64,000 bases of DNA from Porticoccus sp041395745 (GTDB lineage: Bacteria > Pseudomonadota > Gammaproteobacteria > Pseudomonadales > Porticoccaceae). The stretch's first letter is position 1; every line of letters starts with the position of its first letter. Below are positions 31,437 to 39,569 of this stretch, in pieces. Made by a program: the position numbers and the translations under genes. The notes under the pieces are model-generated. The model was not told the origin of the DNA and ran no database searches. It worked only from the letters and a program-made list of their open reading frames with translations. The stretch lies in assembly GCA_041395745.1 (NCBI GenBank), contig JAWKZV010000004.1, positions 226,584 through 290,583 on the forward strand. The letters are read 5' to 3'.

Positions 31437-32280
31437 AATGATAGAGATGGACGAACAGGTGCTGGATGCACCCCATATCGCCCACGGCCTGGATATCTAC
31501 TGGCTGACCATCAACGGCCTGAACATCCGCGTGGGCATCCGTCACGGCGGTGGCCGGGGCAATCCGCTGCTGATACTGAACGGCATTGGCGCCAGCTTTG
31601 AAGTGCTGGAATCGTTCATCAATGCCATGGAAGACACCGAAATCATCATTTTCGACATGCCCGGTGCCGGCAAGTCGGATACCCCGATTCTGCCCTGGCT
31701 GATGAGTCACTACGCCCGCCTCACCGCCAGGGTGCTCGACCAGCTCGGTTACACCAGTGTCGATGTGCTGGGCCTGTCATGGGGCGGTGCGCTGGCCCAG
31801 CAGTTCGCCCGCCAGTATTCCTCCCGCTGCCACAAGCTGGTTCTCTGTGCGACCAGCTCCGGCTCCGCCATGTTCCCGGGGCGACCAAAGACGCTGCTGA
31901 AAATGCTCAGCCCCCGCCGCTACCTGGATAAAAAATACATGCTGCGGATTGCTGGCGACCTCTACGGCGGGCGCATGCGCCAGGACACATCCCAGGTGGA
32001 AGAGCACGCCAACAAGGTCCAGTCCACCAGCAGCCGCGGTTACTACTACCAGGTGCTGGCGATCGCCACCTGGTCGAGCCTGCACTGGCTGCACAAGCTG
32101 CGCATGCCCACCCTGATCATCCACGGCACCGACGACCCCATCATTCCCCATGTGAACGCCAGAGTCATGGCCAGCCGCATCCCCAACGCCGAGCTGTGGC
32201 TGATGGACTGTGGACATCTGTTCATGCTCACCATGGCCGATACCATCGCCCCGGAGATTGCCAGTTTCCTGCGCCGCTAA
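31423..32280 (+). CDS. phaZ: Intracellular mcl-PHA depolymerase
   Basis: 285-residue alpha/beta hydrolase closely resembling Pseudomonas PhaZ: PLLILNGIGASFEVLESFIN, IFDMPGAGKSDTP, lipase box VLGLSWGGALAQQFARQY (Ser near residue 118), GRPKTLLKMLSPRRYLDKKY, catalytic Asp in LIIHGTDDPIIPHVNAR and His in MDCGHLFMLT. Releases hydroxyalkanoates from granules. The start overlaps the phaC 3' end; a second ATG lies at 31438. phaC-phaZ is the mcl-PHA arrangement, without phaD or phasin genes here. Confidence 0.92.
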   Translation: MSTAEMIEMDEQVLDAPHIAHGLDIYWLTINGLNIRVGIRHGGGRGNPLLILNGIGASFEVLESFINAMEDTEIIIFDMPGAGKSDTPILPWLMSHYARLTARVLDQLGYTSVDVLGLSWGGALAQQFARQYSSRCHKLVLCATSSGSAMFPGRPKTLLKMLSPRRYLDKKYMLRIAGDLYGGRMRQDTSQVEEHANKVQSTSSRGYYYQVLAIATWSSLHWLHKLRMPTLIIHGTDDPIIPHVNARVMASRIPNAELWLMDCGHLFMLTMADTIAPEIASFLRR

Positions 32281-32379
32281 GCGGGTCCGCCGCCCTTGCG
32301 ATAATGGTTTATCCGCACCTTGCCGCCAGCTAGACTTACCCTGAGAACTTTCCTTTTTCGTTCTGTCAGGACACACGTC

Positions 32380-33717
32380 ATGGACCCGCTAAATCAGAAT
32401 GCCGGAGTCACCCCGGAGCAGTTCGATGCCCACTGGATGCCGTTCACCGGCAACCGGGATTTCAAGCAGCACCCGCGCATGGTGGTGTCCGCCGAAGGCC
32501 CCTGGTACACCAGCGCCGACGGTCGCCGGATCTACGATGGCCTGTCCGGCCTGTGGACCTGTGGTGCGGGTCACTGCCGCAAGGAAATTGCCGAGGCGGT
32601 GAGCCGCCAATTGGCCAAGCTCGATTACTCCCCCGGTTTCCAGTTCGGCCAGCCGCTGTCGTTCCAGCTCGCCGAGCGCATCACCGAGTTCATGCCGCAG
32701 GGGCTGAACCGGGTGTTCTTCACCGGCTCCGGTTCCGAGAGTGCCGACACCGCCCTGAAAATGGCCCGCGCCTACTGGCGCAAGAAAGGCCAGGGCAGCA
32801 AAACCCGCCTGATCGGTCGCGCCAAGGGCTACCACGGCGTCAACTTCGGCGGCATCAGCGTTGGCGGAATCGTCGGCAACCGTATGCTTTATGGCCAGGG
32901 GGTGGAGGCGGATCACCTGTCCCACACCCTGTTGCCGGAAAACACTTTCAGCCGCGGCCAGCCCCAGTCGGGCGCCCAGTTGGCGGACGAGCTGCTGAGC
33001 CTGATCGCCCTGCACGACGCCTCTACCATTGCCGCGGTCATTGTCGAGCCCATGGCCGGTTCCGCCGGGGTGCTGCCACCACCGCTCGGCTACCTGCAAC
33101 GGCTGCGGGAGATCTGCGATCAGCACCATATCCTGCTGATTTTCGACGAAGTGATCACCGGCCTGGGCCGGGTGGGCGCCCCCACCGCAGCAGAATTGTT
33201 CGGCGTGACGCCGGATATCCTCAACCTGGCCAAGCAGCTCACCAACGGCGCCATCCCCATGGGAGCGATAGTGGCCAAACAGGAAATCTACGATACCTTC
33301 ATGGAGCAGGGCGGCCCCGAGTACATGGTGGAGTTTCCCCATGGTTACACCTACTCCGCCCACCCGGTGGCCTGCGCTGCCGGGCTGGCGGCACTGGAAA
33401 TCCTTGAGCAGGAAAACCTGTTCGAACGGGTAAAAGCCCTGGCGCCGGTGCTGGAGGAGAAAATCCACGGTCTGCAAGGCGTGCGCCATGTGGCGGATAT
33501 CCGCAACTTCGGCCTGGCGGCGGGCATTACTATTGAGGCGCTGCCCGGTGAGCCCGCCAAGCGCCCCTGGCAGGTGGCCATGAAGTGTTGGGAAAAAGGT
33601 TTCTATGTGCGCTACGGCGGCGACACCGTGCAGGTTGGCCCGCCCTTTATTGCCACCGAAGCGGAACTGGATTCCCTGGTTAACGCCCTGGGTGATGCCA
33701 TCAACGAATGCAACTAG
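32380..33717 (+). CDS. Omega-amino acid (beta-alanine):pyruvate transaminase
   Basis: Class III PLP aminotransferase, 445 residues from ATG 32380 (Pseudomonas enzyme 448). Start region HWMPFTGNRDFKQHPRMVVS is typical of beta-alanine:pyruvate aminotransferases. Other motifs: YDGLSGLWTCGAGHCRKEI, FFTGSGSESADTALKMARAY, VIVEPMAGSAGVLPPP, FDEVITGLGRVGAP, the PLP lysine in LNLAKQLTNGAIPMGAI, and PHGYTYSAHPVACAAGL. It makes malonate semialdehyde from beta-alanine, the substrate of the next gene. Confidence 0.92.
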   Translation: MDPLNQNAGVTPEQFDAHWMPFTGNRDFKQHPRMVVSAEGPWYTSADGRRIYDGLSGLWTCGAGHCRKEIAEAVSRQLAKLDYSPGFQFGQPLSFQLAERITEFMPQGLNRVFFTGSGSESADTALKMARAYWRKKGQGSKTRLIGRAKGYHGVNFGGISVGGIVGNRMLYGQGVEADHLSHTLLPENTFSRGQPQSGAQLADELLSLIALHDASTIAAVIVEPMAGSAGVLPPPLGYLQRLREICDQHHILLIFDEVITGLGRVGAPTAAELFGVTPDILNLAKQLTNGAIPMGAIVAKQEIYDTFMEQGGPEYMVEFPHGYTYSAHPVACAAGLAALEILEQENLFERVKALAPVLEEKIHGLQGVRHVADIRNFGLAAGITIEALPGEPAKRPWQVAMKCWEKGFYVRYGGDTVQVGPPFIATEAELDSLVNALGDAINECN

Positions 33718-33718
33718 T

Positions 33719-33742
33719 GCTGGGGCCATTTTGGCCCCCAGC
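33719..33742 (+). terminator. Hairpin after the transaminase gene
   Basis: Near-perfect stem GCTGGGGCC / GGCCCCCAGC with an ATTTT loop begins two bases after the transaminase stop. The T-tract after it is weak (TTCGTTG), so read-through into the dehydrogenase gene is possible. Confidence 0.5.
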
Positions 33743-33760
33743 TTCGTTGTCAATCGCTCA

Positions 33761-33775
33761 TTTAGCGCCACTAAA
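33761..33775 (+). promoter_or_regulatory. Palindrome TTTAG-N5-CTAAA upstream of mmsA
   Basis: A symmetric site (TTTAG CGCCA CTAAA) stands alone in the 135-base spacer before mmsA, between the hairpin and the ribosome site. It could be an operator for a regulator of beta-alanine catabolism. No regulator gene is adjacent, so this is only suggested by symmetry. Confidence 0.3.
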
Positions 33776-33852
33776 CTACGCTCATTCCGCCTTGCTAGAG
33801 GCAAAAATGACCTCCAGCACCGATAATTGAATGAGTATTGGAAGGCTTCATC

Positions 33853-35364
33853 ATGACAGTAAAAGAGCAGTTAGAAATCAGCAATATCGGCCACTGGATT
33901 AACGGCACAGCCGTAAACGGCACAGGTGAGCGGCAACCGGTCTACAATCCGGCGACCGGCGAGGTAGTGGCCCAGGTGTCGCTGGCCGACAAAGCTACCG
34001 TCGAGCAGGCCATTGCTGCTGCCGAGGCTGCCTTCCCCGCCTGGCGCGATACCCCGCCGAGCAAGCGCGCCCAGGTGATGTTCCGTTTCAAGGCATTACT
34101 GGAACAGCACAGCGAACGCATCGTCGCCGCCATCACCCAGCAGCACGGCAAGGTGCTGCACGACGCCGCCGGCGAACTGGCGCGCGGTATCGAGGTGGTG
34201 GACTACGCCTGCGGCGCGGCGGAACTGCTCAAGGGCGAACACAGCAAGAATGCCGGTCCCGGCATCGACAGCTGGAGCGAACTGCAACCGCTGGGAGTGG
34301 TGGCGGGCATTACCCCGTTCAACTTCCCCGCCATGGTGCCCATGTGGATGTTTCCCATGGCGATCGCCTGCGGCAATTGCTTTGTGCTGAAACCTTCCGA
34401 GCGGGACCCCGCCCCGGCGCTGATCCTGGCGGAACTTCTAAAGGAGGCAGGCCTGCCGGATGGCGTGTTCAATGTGGTCAACGGCGACCGCGAGGCGGTG
34501 GAATTCATCCTGCACGATCCGCGGGTACAGGCGGTCAGTTTTGTCGGCTCCACCCCGGTGGCGGAAAGCATCTACCGCACTGGCACCGCCAACGGCAAGC
34601 GGGTGCAGGCACTGGGCGGCGCCAAGAACCACGCGGTAGTGATGCCGGATGCGGACCTGGACAACGCCGTCAGCGCGCTGATGGGCGCGGCCTACGGCTC
34701 CTGTGGCGAGCGCTGCATGGCCATCTCCGTGGCAGTGGCGGTGGGCAATGACGTCGGTGACCAACTGGTAGCCAAGCTCAAGGAGCAACTGGCCATACTC
34801 AAAGTGGGGCCGGGCGACGACAACAGCAACGACATGGGGCCGCTGATTACCGCTGAACACCTGGCCAAGGTTCGTGGCTATGTGGAGTTGGGATTAGATG
34901 AGGGTGCGGAACTGGCGGTGGATGGCCGCGGTTTGACTGTGTCCGGCGCAGAAAACGGCTTCTTCCTCGGTGGCTGCCTGTTCGACAGAGTCACTCCGGC
35001 AATGCGCATCTACAAGGAAGAAATTTTCGGGCCGGTGCTGTGCGTGGTGCGGGTGCACAGCCAGGAAGAGGCAATGGCGCTGATCGACAGCCACGAGTAC
35101 GGCAATGGCACCTGCATCTTCACCCGCGACGGCGAGGCGGCCCGTTATTTCACCGACCGCATCAAGGTGGGCATGGTCGGTGTCAACGTGCCACTGCCGG
35201 TGCCGGTGGCCAGCCACAGTTTCGGCGGCTGGAAGCGCTCACTGTTTGGCGATCTCTATGCCTACGGCCCGGATTCGGTGCGCTTCTACACCCGCCGCAA
35301 GACCATTACCCAGCGCTGGCCGTCCAGTAGCGTTCGGGAAGGGGCGAAGTTTTCGTTTCCGTAA
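33853..35364 (+). CDS. mmsA: CoA-acylating (methyl)malonate-semialdehyde dehydrogenase
   Basis: Converts malonate semialdehyde, or methylmalonate semialdehyde from valine, to acetyl- or propionyl-CoA with NAD and CoA. 503 residues from ATG 33853. ALDH motifs are GVVAGITPFNFPAMVPMWMF, VLKPSERDPAP, SFVGSTPVAESIY, GAKNHAVVMPDAD, the catalytic Cys in YGSCGERCMAISVAV (near residue 285), and KEEIFGPVLCVVRVH. The FNFP and GERCMA signatures separate this CoA-dependent group from ordinary ALDHs. With the preceding transaminase it completes beta-alanine degradation to acetyl-CoA. Confidence 0.93.
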   Translation: MTVKEQLEISNIGHWINGTAVNGTGERQPVYNPATGEVVAQVSLADKATVEQAIAAAEAAFPAWRDTPPSKRAQVMFRFKALLEQHSERIVAAITQQHGKVLHDAAGELARGIEVVDYACGAAELLKGEHSKNAGPGIDSWSELQPLGVVAGITPFNFPAMVPMWMFPMAIACGNCFVLKPSERDPAPALILAELLKEAGLPDGVFNVVNGDREAVEFILHDPRVQAVSFVGSTPVAESIYRTGTANGKRVQALGGAKNHAVVMPDADLDNAVSALMGAAYGSCGERCMAISVAVAVGNDVGDQLVAKLKEQLAILKVGPGDDNSNDMGPLITAEHLAKVRGYVELGLDEGAELAVDGRGLTVSGAENGFFLGGCLFDRVTPAMRIYKEEIFGPVLCVVRVHSQEEAMALIDSHEYGNGTCIFTRDGEAARYFTDRIKVGMVGVNVPLPVPVASHSFGGWKRSLFGDLYAYGPDSVRFYTRRKTITQRWPSSSVREGAKFSFP

Positions 35365-35433
35365 AGATACGCTTATCAAGATAATGGGAAAAGTCGAAAG
35401 CCTAATACGTGGGACATCAAACCTTAAAGTCAG

Positions 35434-35453
35434 GCCCACATTTGTATGTGGGC
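35434..35453. other. Inverted repeat at the right-hand (3') edge of the AT-rich insert
   Basis: GCCCACAT-TTGT-ATGTGGGC is a perfect 8-bp hairpin between mmsA and the 3' end of the minus-strand ABC-3C operon. No clear T-run follows on either strand, though it may act as a shared terminator. The 9-mer GCCCACATA recurs at 38437-38445, where AT-rich DNA gives way to ordinary chromosome, so the copies may mark the insert boundary. That reading is speculative. Confidence 0.4.
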
Positions 35454-35490
35454 ACATTAATGGTGGCGAATAAAACGAATAATATACGAT

Positions 35491-37245
35491 CTAGAATGCA
35501 TTCATTTTAAACAAACGACCTTCTGCTCCTCTATCATGCAATTCTCGAATTATCTCATCACTATTAAAATATTCTTTCTTTTCGTTTTTTAGGGGAAGAT
35601 CACTATCCAAAACAGTAATGATAAACTGTAGGCCATTATCTGAGGATACTCTGCGCCATACATCAATTAATCTAATTTTCAAGCGATCGTCCAAACTCTC
35701 TAAAAGACCATCGTGGTAACAAAACTTATAAAAATCTTTTTTTGAGTAAAGAATGAGCAATGTCGCATCAAAAATAGCAGAAATAACACGAGTATACGAA
35801 AACCCCTCATTAATTGAGGTTTGGTCTCTCAACCCAATCTTGAACTGAATATTTCCGTCTTTATTGGTTTCCGTATAGAAGAATGCAGAAATATTTAAAA
35901 TCTTATCAATCAGTTCTGAAAATATAGTCACTGCGTGTGTGAGAACGTTGTTTCCTCTAACTTTTGTATGTGATTCCAGGTTTTTGGCGGCCTGATTCTT
36001 TTCTAACACCGCTTTTTCGAGTTTGTTGCTCAAATCTGAAGCTAAATCAATTTTATCTAGCCTGTCTTTTAAAACGGCAACTCTAGACTCTTCCGAAGAT
36101 AGTCTCTTCTGGAGGTTTTTATACTTCTCGAACGCATCTTTCTGAAGAAGAACAGATGTTAGTTCCTGCTGTTTTCTCCTTTCGTTATCAAGTGTAGAGT
36201 TGACGTCTTCACGTTCTTGTATGATTCGACGTTTTGTCGATATTAGTCTCTCCTTTCGGCCGACTGACATAGCTTGGTTGAGATTTATTAGTTCTTCATA
36301 CGATTTCATTAGCTCATCGGGAAAATATATCTGAACTTCTTCAAACAAGTTAATTACTTTATCAAGTTCAAATGAAAACTCAGCTTTCAGCGATTTATCA
36401 ATGGCTGATATTCTTCGATCAAGAGAATAGATATGATTGACCATTGATGTGACATTTGTAGAAACTTCCTCGATTAGTTCTTTGCTGACATTTTCATCAG
36501 AACGTTTAAAGTCAAACCTGTCGAGCTCTATTTTCATTCTAGCTACAGAAGCTTCTATTTGGGTGATTTCGGCCTCAAGGCTTCGGCCGCTATCTCTTGG
36601 TAGGTTGCTAACTTCTTTTACTGCATTTTTTAGTGATTCAACACGACTATTAGCTTCATATTTATTTCTAACGCTTTGAACATCAATTCCAATGACGGAC
36701 GCTAGGTATGGCGCCCAGTCAGCGTCACTTTCTCTGCTGCTATTAACCTTGAAAGTATTTTCGTATTGGGTCTGTTTTCTTAGGCAGTAGCGGAGCCCAT
36801 TCCTATATCCAAATCCATTTTTTTGTAAGCTAACTGGGCAAATCAGTTTGTTCAGTGTCTCTCTGGCATTCTTTAGTGACAGGCCTTCATAATCCCAATT
36901 AATTTGGTGATCGTCTTCTACTCTCAATCGCTGTCGTCGCATTAAAATTGAAGTTTTTCCAGAAACAGCTCTTTTTATGGTGATAAATCTATTTTCGCCA
37001 AATTGAACCTCAAGGTAGAAAATAAAATCAGAAAAGCATTCCTTGCGAAATATATGATCTCTGGATAATGTCTTAAGAAAGCAAAAATCAATTATGTCTA
37101 CTAAGGTTGTTTTGCCTAGACTGTGAGAAGATTTTTTTTCGGCACGTTTGCTCACGCTAGCAAATACTACGTTTAAGCCATCTTTAAACGCAATGTCTGG
37201 AAAAATATTTTTCTTGTTTGAGTAAAGCCTGCTTAACTTAATCAT
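35491..37245 (-). CDS. ABC-3C system SMC-like ATPase (DUF2326 family)
   Basis: 584 residues, SMC/Rad50-like. The N-terminal half-ATPase begins MIKLSRLYSNKKNIFPDIAF, with a Walker A variant SHSLGKTTLVDIIDFCF near residue 42 and DFIFYLEVQFGENRFITIKR. Long coiled coils (about 205-430) follow. The DUF2326 C-terminal part has FSYTRVISAIFDATLLILYS, CYHDGLLESLDDRLKIRLID and GLQFIITVLDSDLP (Walker B/D-loop region). It overlaps the middle-component gene by 8 bases. Members of ABC three-component systems are predicted anti-phage or conflict modules in which this ATPase senses nucleic acid or an invader signal. Strikingly AT-rich against its neighbours. Confidence 0.82.
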   Translation of the reverse strand: MIKLSRLYSNKKNIFPDIAFKDGLNVVFASVSKRAEKKSSHSLGKTTLVDIIDFCFLKTLSRDHIFRKECFSDFIFYLEVQFGENRFITIKRAVSGKTSILMRRQRLRVEDDHQINWDYEGLSLKNARETLNKLICPVSLQKNGFGYRNGLRYCLRKQTQYENTFKVNSSRESDADWAPYLASVIGIDVQSVRNKYEANSRVESLKNAVKEVSNLPRDSGRSLEAEITQIEASVARMKIELDRFDFKRSDENVSKELIEEVSTNVTSMVNHIYSLDRRISAIDKSLKAEFSFELDKVINLFEEVQIYFPDELMKSYEELINLNQAMSVGRKERLISTKRRIIQEREDVNSTLDNERRKQQELTSVLLQKDAFEKYKNLQKRLSSEESRVAVLKDRLDKIDLASDLSNKLEKAVLEKNQAAKNLESHTKVRGNNVLTHAVTIFSELIDKILNISAFFYTETNKDGNIQFKIGLRDQTSINEGFSYTRVISAIFDATLLILYSKKDFYKFCYHDGLLESLDDRLKIRLIDVWRRVSSDNGLQFIITVLDSDLPLKNEKKEYFNSDEIIRELHDRGAEGRLFKMNAF

Positions 37246-37486
37246 TACTTATTCCACAAATACAGACTAAATCGGATTCTTTTGAGTAATTAACCTTGCC
37301 AAGTAAATAGAGAAAGCTAACGGCCAGCATCAAATCCTGTTCGTTTATTTCATCACAGATGGTCTTTGCGTAATCCAGAATTCGGTGCAGCTCATAATCC
37401 CCGCGCTCAAATAGACACTGTAAAACTAAAGAAGCAACATTTATTACTGAATAATCTAAGTTTAGAAATCGATGAGGTTTTAACAT
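37238..37486 (-). CDS. ABC-3C middle component (MC6-like)
   Basis: 82 residues, a small wHTH-like protein resembling ABC-3C middle components: MLKPHRFLNLDYSVINVASL, LVLQCLFERGDYELHRIL and DLMLAVSFLYLLGKVNYS. In these systems it bridges the SMC-like ATPase and the effector or C-terminal-domain protein. Its start codon overlaps the stop of the upstream gene by one base, and its 3' end overlaps the ATPase gene by 8 bases. The assignment rests on length, position and the hydrophobic pattern, so the exact subfamily is uncertain. Confidence 0.7.
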   Translation of the reverse strand: MLKPHRFLNLDYSVINVASLVLQCLFERGDYELHRILDYAKTICDEINEQDLMLAVSFLYLLGKVNYSKESDLVCICGISND

Positions 37487-38061
37487 TAGAGCTCTTCTTC
37501 TGTTTTTTTGCCAATAAAGCAGTTCGCATACAGGTAGAATAGAAACAAGCTTATTGATTCTTCTTTGCCTTTTAATGAGTCATATTGGGAATCTAATAAA
37601 GCATTTTCTATAGACATCAAAAGTGTTTCAAAAGAAGAAAAATCATCGTTTCCTGCTATTATTTTTTTGTTTAAGCTCTTTGCGATCTTTCCAACCAAGC
37701 CCTGCAGGTCTTCGCTTGCTCTTTGCTTTAGAAATGCATCAAGTTCAAAGAAGTATGGCTCGTAATCACGGCTTACTATTTCATCATAGAAAGTTTGGCT
37801 CAAGCGGTTAAGCTGGTTTTTTTTCTCGATGCTTATTGATCCAAAATCACTCGGTTTCTGCTCTAGTCCACTATGCTCCGAGGCGATAACGGTAATGACC
37901 TCTCGCAGGTCGTTGGGATCGAAAGTGATTGCACCAATATGTGTCTTAACTAGGTGCTTATACACCAGGGGGTAATTGTGAATACTTTGGTCAACATTTA
38001 TTTCTTGAGAGCCGGAGCTGCCAATTGCTTGAGTTTGGTTGATTATTAAGTCACTTGTCAT
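37486..38061 (-). CDS. ABC-3C C-terminal-domain (receptor/adaptor) protein with N-terminal INQ-GSQ motif
   Basis: 191 residues. Residues 5-25 carry a polar motif, I-N-Q then seven residues then G-S-Q then E-I-N-V (INQTQAIGSSGSQEINV). It is followed by an all-helical domain (about 60-185; NDLREVITVIASEH, FYDEIVSRDYEPYFFELDAF, EDLQGLVGKIAKSLNKKI) of the type seen at the C-terminus of ABC-3C effectors. The same spaced motif is found at the C-terminus of the preceding membrane protein. Its 5' end overlaps that gene by 11 bases. I infer a signalling adaptor that recruits the membrane protein. Confidence 0.65.
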   Translation of the reverse strand: MTSDLIINQTQAIGSSGSQEINVDQSIHNYPLVYKHLVKTHIGAITFDPNDLREVITVIASEHSGLEQKPSDFGSISIEKKNQLNRLSQTFYDEIVSRDYEPYFFELDAFLKQRASEDLQGLVGKIAKSLNKKIIAGNDDFSSFETLLMSIENALLDSQYDSLKGKEESISLFLFYLYANCFIGKKTEEEL

Positions 38062-38257
38062 TTTGGTTCACTTTTAAATCCATTTTTTGACTCCCTTTCG
38101 AAAGTGTTCCAGATGACTGATTTATGTTGATGGATCCAGACTTGGCATTGCTCTTTCTGAATAATTGGATTGTTCCAATTGCAAATGTTATGACAATGCC
38201 AACTATCGTTATCCATTCGCTTGTAGATAAGTTCGACACAACTTTTCCTCTTCCCAT
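38051..38257 (-). CDS. Small single-TM candidate effector with C-terminal INQ-GSQ motif
   Basis: 68 residues (or 62 if the GTG at 38239, which has AGAGGAAAA upstream, is used; the ATG at 38257 has no clear ribosome site). One TM helix (about 14-33, EWITIVGIVITFAIGTIQLF) is followed by basic RKSNAK. The C-terminal tail has INQ at 45-47, exactly seven residues, then GSQ at 55-57 and MDL, matching the N-terminus of the next protein. This layout of TM unit plus C-terminal short motif resembles membrane effectors recruited through prion-like signalling motifs. First gene of the four-gene operon. Confidence 0.6.
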   Translation of the reverse strand: MGRGKVVSNLSTSEWITIVGIVITFAIGTIQLFRKSNAKSGSININQSSGTLSKGSQKMDLKVNQNDK

Positions 38258-38450
38258 TTTCTGATTGGTTTGAGAATAGCTAGTTTGTATGTCAGGTTAA
38301 TAATGAGCCTATGTGCCTCATTATCATCAGGGAGGATTCTTGAATTGCATGAGAGTCGTCCCTTTGGTCTCTGTGCGTCCATACGTAGTATTTGCCCAGT
38401 ATTTCACTCCTGTGTCCTAGTGGCAATATTTTGCCTGCCCACATAGAACC
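38258..38450 (-). promoter_or_regulatory. Upstream region of the ABC-3C operon with inverted repeat
   Basis: This 193-base spacer between the ABC-3C operon and the AraC-type regulator (both minus strand) contains a perfect 8-bp inverted repeat, ATAATGAG (38300-38307) / CTCATTAT (38317-38324). It lies about 45 bases upstream of the first operon gene, a possible operator or terminator of the upstream gene. The 9-mer GCCCACATA at 38437-38445 repeats the hairpin arm found beyond the operon's 3' end. No gene seen. Confidence 0.45.
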
Positions 38451-39467
38451 TCAATGCGCACTAAACAACTTCGCCCTGACCGTCTCCCGGTATTTCATCG
38501 GTGAGGTGCCGAACTGGCGGTGGAAGATTTTGCTGAACGCCGCCCCATCCTGGTAGCCGCAGTGGACGGCAATTTCCGATACCGACAGATTCGATTTCTG
38601 TAACAGCTCACGGGCGTTGTTAAGTCGGGTGCGCTGTAAATATTGCAGCGGGGTTTTGCCGAGGGCGTTTTTAAAGCGCCGGTCGAAAGTGCGCATGCTG
38701 AAGCCGAACTGCTTGGCCACGTCGCTGATCTTGATCGGTTTGCTGAAGTTGTCCTCGAACCAGATCTGCGCCTGCACCACCTGTTCGTCCGGGTGGTATT
38801 CCACGTTGTCGGAAAAGTAGCTGGTGGGCTCGAAGGAGCTGCGGATTTCGTGAAAAAAGTTGCGCTCCACCTGGGTGGCGGCGTGGCGACCGTAGAGCCG
38901 CGAAACCAGGTGCACCATCAGTTCCGCCATGGCGTTGACGCTGGCGGCGCAGTACAGGTTGCCCGCCTGGGTGATGAAGTACTGGCGTTTCAGGTCCACC
39001 GCCGGGTAGTCCTTCTGGAACTGGTCGAAATAGTGCCAGTGGGTAGTGGCGGGCTGGCTGTCCAGCAGTCCCGCCTCCGCCAGAAAACACACCCCGGTGC
39101 CCACCGCGATCATCACCGCCCCCTGCAGGGCCTGCTGTTGCAGCCAGGGTACGTAGGCGCGGTATTTCTTCAGGGCCGGACGCGGATTGCGCCACAGGGC
39201 GGGCAGACAGACGATGTCGCAGTGTTCCATTTCGTCGATGGTGGCGTAGGGCTGCACGGCAAAACCGGAGGGGGAGTCCACCGGTTCCTTGTCTATGGAC
39301 AGGGTGCAGGCGGAAATGGTGCGGGCATTGGGGTTGTGGGCGAGCTCGGCGGCCACGGCGGTGCGCAGCATTTCCACCGGCAGGGTGGCGCTGGTGCCCA
39401 GCAGGTTGTGGTACAGCAGGGTGCACACTTGCAGCGGTGCGGGGGCATTGGTGAGTTTTTTGGCCAT
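38451..39467 (-). CDS. AraC-family regulator with GATase1/DJ-1-like N-terminal domain
   Basis: 338 residues from ATG 39467 (MAKKLTNAPAPLQVCTLLYH). The N-terminal domain (about 10-195) has the DJ-1/PfpI-like fold of FtrA/GlxA-type regulators (EMEHCDIVCLPALWRN, GAVMIAVGTGVCFLAEAGLL). The C-terminal AraC HTH pair (about 235-335) shows ISDVAKQFGFSMRTFDRRFK, GKTPLQYLQRTRLNNARELL and VSEIAVHCGYQDGAAFSKIF. Divergent from fabY over about 100 bases, so it may control fabY. The ligand is unknown. Confidence 0.9.
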   Translation of the reverse strand: MAKKLTNAPAPLQVCTLLYHNLLGTSATLPVEMLRTAVAAELAHNPNARTISACTLSIDKEPVDSPSGFAVQPYATIDEMEHCDIVCLPALWRNPRPALKKYRAYVPWLQQQALQGAVMIAVGTGVCFLAEAGLLDSQPATTHWHYFDQFQKDYPAVDLKRQYFITQAGNLYCAASVNAMAELMVHLVSRLYGRHAATQVERNFFHEIRSSFEPTSYFSDNVEYHPDEQVVQAQIWFEDNFSKPIKISDVAKQFGFSMRTFDRRFKNALGKTPLQYLQRTRLNNARELLQKSNLSVSEIAVHCGYQDGAAFSKIFHRQFGTSPMKYRETVRAKLFSAH

Positions 39468-39569
39468 AATGAAAAAAGATATGACCATAATGGACAAAAA
39501 TCAATGGAAGATGATTGATAGACTGCGCCTATAGCAAAGATAACCGCAGCCAACAGGATACCCTCCTCC

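Noticed and set aside
32389..33804. 471-codon antisense frame opposite the transaminase
   Set aside because: The plus-strand transaminase has all class III motifs; the antisense product is His/Gly/Gln-rich and motif-free.
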